Made by a program: the position numbers and the translations under genes
Part shown: in pieces, positions 3,485-5,700 of the stretch
How positions within the stretch are numbered: position 1 is the first letter of the stretch
How the letters are laid out: each line of letters starts with the position of its first letter
The notes under the pieces: model-generated
What the model was told of the DNA's origin: nothing
The model's database searches: none
Seen by the model: only the letters and a program-made list of their open reading frames with translations
NCBI GenBank assembly: GCA_024711185.1
Contig: JANJTI010000051.1
Location: 1-5,700 of the forward strand
Reading direction: 5' to 3'
Origin: Brevundimonas sp.
GTDB taxonomy: Bacteria > Pseudomonadota > Alphaproteobacteria > Caulobacterales > Caulobacteraceae
Length of the DNA: 5,700 bases

Positions 3485-5625
3485 CGCAGCAGCCGGACCC
3501 GCACGTCGCCGCGGCGGTTACGTGGCGTGACCACGGTGTGGCCGTCCATGCGATCGAAGGCGAGGTCCACCACCGCCTCGCCGACCTGCAGATTGGACAG
3601 CACCAGATGCTCGATGCCGGGCGGCAGGTGCGGATCGTCGATGTCGACGGCGCCGGTCAGGGCGTCGACGCCGACCCCCAGCGCCGCCTGCATCATCATG
3701 AACACCGAGCCGGCGGCCCAGGCCTGCGGCAGGCACGCCACGGGGTAGGCGATCGGCGGCTCGCCGGTCAGCCGCTCGAAGCCGCAGAACAGCTCGGGCA
3801 GGCGCAACTGGAAATGCGTCGCCGCCGAATAGATCTCGTTCAGCAGCATGGCCACCGCCCGGCGCTCGCCGTAGCGGGCCATTCCCGCCGCCGCCATGGC
3901 CGTGTCGTGCGGCCACACCGAGCCGTCGTGGTAGCTCATCGGATTGAACCGCGCCTGCCCGGTGGCCAGAGTCCGGATGCCCCAGCCGGAGCGGAACTCG
4001 GCCGACAGCATCCGGCGGCTCACCGCCCGCGCCCGCTCCGGCGAGGGCAGGCCGGAGAACAGCAGATGGCCGGCGTTCGAGGCGATGGCCCGGCACGGCG
4101 CGCCATCGCCGTCCAGCGCCACGGCGTAGAACTGCTCGTCCTCTAGCCAGAAGCGGTCCTCGACCAGAGCCCGGGTGGTCTCGGCCCGGGACGCCCATTC
4201 GGCCGCCCCCGGGTCGTTCAGCGCCCGAGCCAGATCCGCCATCGCCTGCCACGCCGAATAGGCGTAGCCCTGCACCTCCAGCAGGGCGATGGGGCCCTTC
4301 GGGAAGCGACCGTCGCTGTGGAAGATCGAGTCCTCCGAGTCCTTCCAGCCCTGGTTCGACAGCCCGGTTTCGGCGGCCCGCTGGTACGCGATCAGACCGT
4401 CGCCCTGGACATCGCCGTGGTCGCGCATCCAGCCGACCGCGGAGATCAGGTTCGGCCACAGCCGCCGGATCGTCTCCAGATCGCCCGTCCGCCGGGCGTA
4501 GGCGCCGGCCAGCGCCACGAAGAGGCAGGTGGTGTCGACCCCGCCGTAGTAGAGGCCGAACGGCACCTCCCCCAGCGCCGACATCTCGCCGCGCCGGGTT
4601 TCGTGCATGATCTTCCCGGGCGCCGAGTCCGCGAAGGCCGAGGTTTCCGTCGCCTGTCGCATGGCGAGGTAGGTCAGCACCCCCTTGGCCAGCGAGGGAT
4701 CCAGCCACAGCATCTGCCAGGCGGTGATGATCCCGTCCCGCCCGAACGGCGTCGAGAACCATGGCGTCCCGGCGTAGGGATAGGGGCCTGTCGGCAGTTC
4801 GGTGGTCAGCAGGGCCACGTCGGCGCGCGACTGGTCCAGCCAGTCGTTGAATCTGGGGCTGCGGGGACCGCGCAGGGAGGCGCCCCGCCGCCGTTTCGCT
4901 CGCATGGCCAGCCGCGCCTGCAGCGCGTGTAGCCGCCAGCGCTCCGGCGAGGGCGTATCGCAGCGGTCGGCGCCGCACTCCACGTACAGGTCGACGGTGC
5001 GCCCCTTCGGCAGGCTGAACATGAATTCGGCGCGGGAGGCGCTCATTCGCGCCGGGGGTTCGGAAAAGGCCACGCAGCTGCGGCGCTCCACCCCGTCCAG
5101 CCCGAGGTAGCCGAAGGTCACCCGCCGTCCGTCGAGGGTAGGGGGAGCGATTTCGCCCCTCCGGGCGCGTACGGTGCCCCGCACCTCGAAGATGTCGGCG
5201 AAGTCTGCGCCGTAGTCGACCGACAGCGGCAGCAGCACATCCTCGATCCCGTGGTTCGAGATGCGGATGCGCTCGAACATCCGCCGCTCCCACAGGAACC
5301 GCCGTCGTTCGAGGTGGAGCACCCCGGCCGGCGCCGACTTGCCGCCCATGGGCGGCAGGGGCCTGTTGGTGGCGTGGCAGGTGAAGAAGACATTGTCCTG
5401 CGACACGCCCGAGCTCAGCCGCGACGGCCGCGCCTGCCCGACCCGGAGCACCAGCCGCGACAGGATTCGGGTGTCGTTGTCGAACAGGCCCTCGGCGCCT
5501 TCGCGCAGGTCGCCCCAGCCGTCCGCCACCAGGAAGCAGTCGCCGGCCTTGAGCGCCTGCAGCTGTTCCGGCGTTTCCTCGCCGGATTCCAGGGCCGTGA
5601 CCTTCACCGTATAGGCGTCGTCCAT
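3481..5625 (-). CDS. Glycogen debranching enzyme-like protein (amylo-alpha-1,6-glucosidase family)
   Basis: This 714-residue protein has no signal peptide, so it is probably cytoplasmic. The N-terminal beta-rich domain (about 17-225; LKAGDCFLVADGWGDL, GLFDNDTRILSRLVL, RRMFERIRISNHG) resembles the N-terminal domain found on some bacterial glycogen debranching enzymes. A basic linker (241-258) leads to an (alpha/alpha)6-barrel-like glycosidase region (about 260-650). Its motifs are TPWFSTPFGRDGIITAWQML (287-306), GKIMHETRRGEMS (337-349), YYGGVDTT (359-366), NQGWKDSEDSI (424-434), NPMSYHDGSVWPHDTA (561-576) and LPELFCGF (609-616). By analogy with related barrels, D429 and E611 are candidate catalytic acids; this is not proven. 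The likely reaction is hydrolysis of alpha-1,6-linked glucose at branch points of glycogen or a related glucan, but the true substrate may differ. An in-frame stop at 5644-5646 bounds the reading frame, and GAGGAG at 5630-5635 lies 4 nt before the ATG. No other glycogen genes are visible in the window. Confidence 0.88.
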   Translation of the reverse strand: MDDAYTVKVTALESGEETPEQLQALKAGDCFLVADGWGDLREGAEGLFDNDTRILSRLVLRVGQARPSRLSSGVSQDNVFFTCHATNRPLPPMGGKSAPAGVLHLERRRFLWERRMFERIRISNHGIEDVLLPLSVDYGADFADIFEVRGTVRARRGEIAPPTLDGRRVTFGYLGLDGVERRSCVAFSEPPARMSASRAEFMFSLPKGRTVDLYVECGADRCDTPSPERWRLHALQARLAMRAKRRRGASLRGPRSPRFNDWLDQSRADVALLTTELPTGPYPYAGTPWFSTPFGRDGIITAWQMLWLDPSLAKGVLTYLAMRQATETSAFADSAPGKIMHETRRGEMSALGEVPFGLYYGGVDTTCLFVALAGAYARRTGDLETIRRLWPNLISAVGWMRDHGDVQGDGLIAYQRAAETGLSNQGWKDSEDSIFHSDGRFPKGPIALLEVQGYAYSAWQAMADLARALNDPGAAEWASRAETTRALVEDRFWLEDEQFYAVALDGDGAPCRAIASNAGHLLFSGLPSPERARAVSRRMLSAEFRSGWGIRTLATGQARFNPMSYHDGSVWPHDTAMAAAGMARYGERRAVAMLLNEIYSAATHFQLRLPELFCGFERLTGEPPIAYPVACLPQAWAAGSVFMMMQAALGVGVDALTGAVDIDDPHLPPGIEHLVLSNLQVGEAVVDLAFDRMDGHTVVTPRNRRGDVRVRLLR

Positions 5626-5629
5626 CGCT

Positions 5630-5635
5630 CTCCTC
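5630..5635 (-). promoter_or_regulatory. Strong ribosome-binding site of the debranching gene
   Basis: Minus-strand GAGGAG sits 4 nt upstream of the ATG at 5623-5625. It is the clearest Shine-Dalgarno in the window and, with the in-frame stop just upstream, fixes the translation start. Confidence 0.75.
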
Positions 5636-5643
5636 GCGGGGAT

Positions 5644-5700
5644 TCAGGATCGGTCGAGGCTGCTGCCTGAATGCGGACGCCTGATGGCGCCTTGCGTACG
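5644..5700 (-). CDS. Possible C-terminal tail of an upstream gene (cut by window edge)
   Basis: The minus strand is open from the window edge for 18 codons (ending GAIRRPHSGSSLDRS) to a TGA at 5644-5646, which lies 18 nt before the debranching gene ATG. The spacing would suit an upstream operon partner. The fragment is too short to identify, and other frames are also open over this stretch, so it may equally be non-coding leader. No function is assigned. Confidence 0.3.
   Translation of the reverse strand, partial: RTQGAIRRPHSGSSLDRS

Noticed and set aside
1513..4146. An 877-codon open frame on the plus strand running across the thioredoxin, dciA, mutY and debranching regions
   Set aside because: It overlaps four genes with clear protein motifs in other frames or on the other strand. 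Its translation is Arg/Ala/Gly/Pro low-complexity with no recognisable domain, and it arises because stop codons are rare in roughly 70% GC DNA.
4328..4341. Two GAGTC sites 9 bp apart inside the debranching gene, as a possible regulatory methylation cluster
   Set aside because: They fall in the conserved DSEDS codons (GA(G/C)-TC on the complementary strand), so protein coding explains them.
3518..5293. A 591-codon minus-strand frame inside the debranching gene
   Set aside because: Out-of-frame shadow of the 714-residue protein; the translation is Arg/Gly-rich without motifs, while the chosen frame carries continuous glycosidase motifs.
1..5700. Mobile element, CRISPR, tRNA or horizontally acquired island
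   Set aside because: No direct-repeat arrays, transposase motifs, tRNA-like cloverleaf or composition shift were seen; composition and codon use look even across the window.

Overview
The window is very GC-rich (about 70% by eye), with G/C at most third codon positions, densely packed genes and little intergenic DNA. Protein character points to an alphaproteobacterium of the Caulobacterales (Caulobacter / Phenylobacterium / Brevundimonas type). The signs are the SMC N-terminus, the alphaproteobacterial form of the MutY motif LQQTTTAHAAPYF, a small DUF721/DciA protein beside mutY, and -10-like sequences resembling the Caulobacter housekeeping pattern GCTANAWC. The genus is an inference.

Layout. 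Minus strand, reading from 2421 down to 1: dciA (DUF721 replicative-helicase loader family), a 97-bp gap with a possible internal promoter, a DsbA-family thioredoxin with a lipoprotein signal, a second DsbA-family thioredoxin with an ordinary signal peptide, and smc, of which only the first 158 codons are in the window. The last three are packed 7 and 13 nt apart, with ribosome-binding sites built into the preceding stop codons, so they look like one operon. mutY (2444-3484, plus) diverges from dciA across only 22 bp. A 714-residue amylo-alpha-1,6-glucosidase-like glycogen debranching protein (3481-5625, minus) converges on mutY so tightly that both stop codons sit in the same CTAG. The last 57 bases (5644-5700, minus) may be the C-terminal tail of another gene upstream of the debranching gene.

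How the genes relate. MutY (removal of A opposite 8-oxoG), DciA (DnaB loading) and SMC (chromosome organisation and segregation) are all chromosome-maintenance functions. The two thioredoxin-fold proteins act outside the cytoplasm on protein thiols and have no obvious mechanistic link to them. From general knowledge, I believe mutY-DUF721-DsbA-smc is a recurring alphaproteobacterial order. The debranching gene belongs to a separate carbohydrate unit.

Nothing here looks like a new defence, mobile or biosynthetic system. The points most worth a second look are the 22-bp divergent promoter with a palindromic CTATAG placed so that both mRNAs could be leaderless, the tandem lipoprotein/soluble DsbA pair ahead of smc, and the shared-CTAG convergent stop. 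No tRNA, rRNA, CRISPR array, insertion sequence or attachment site was seen.
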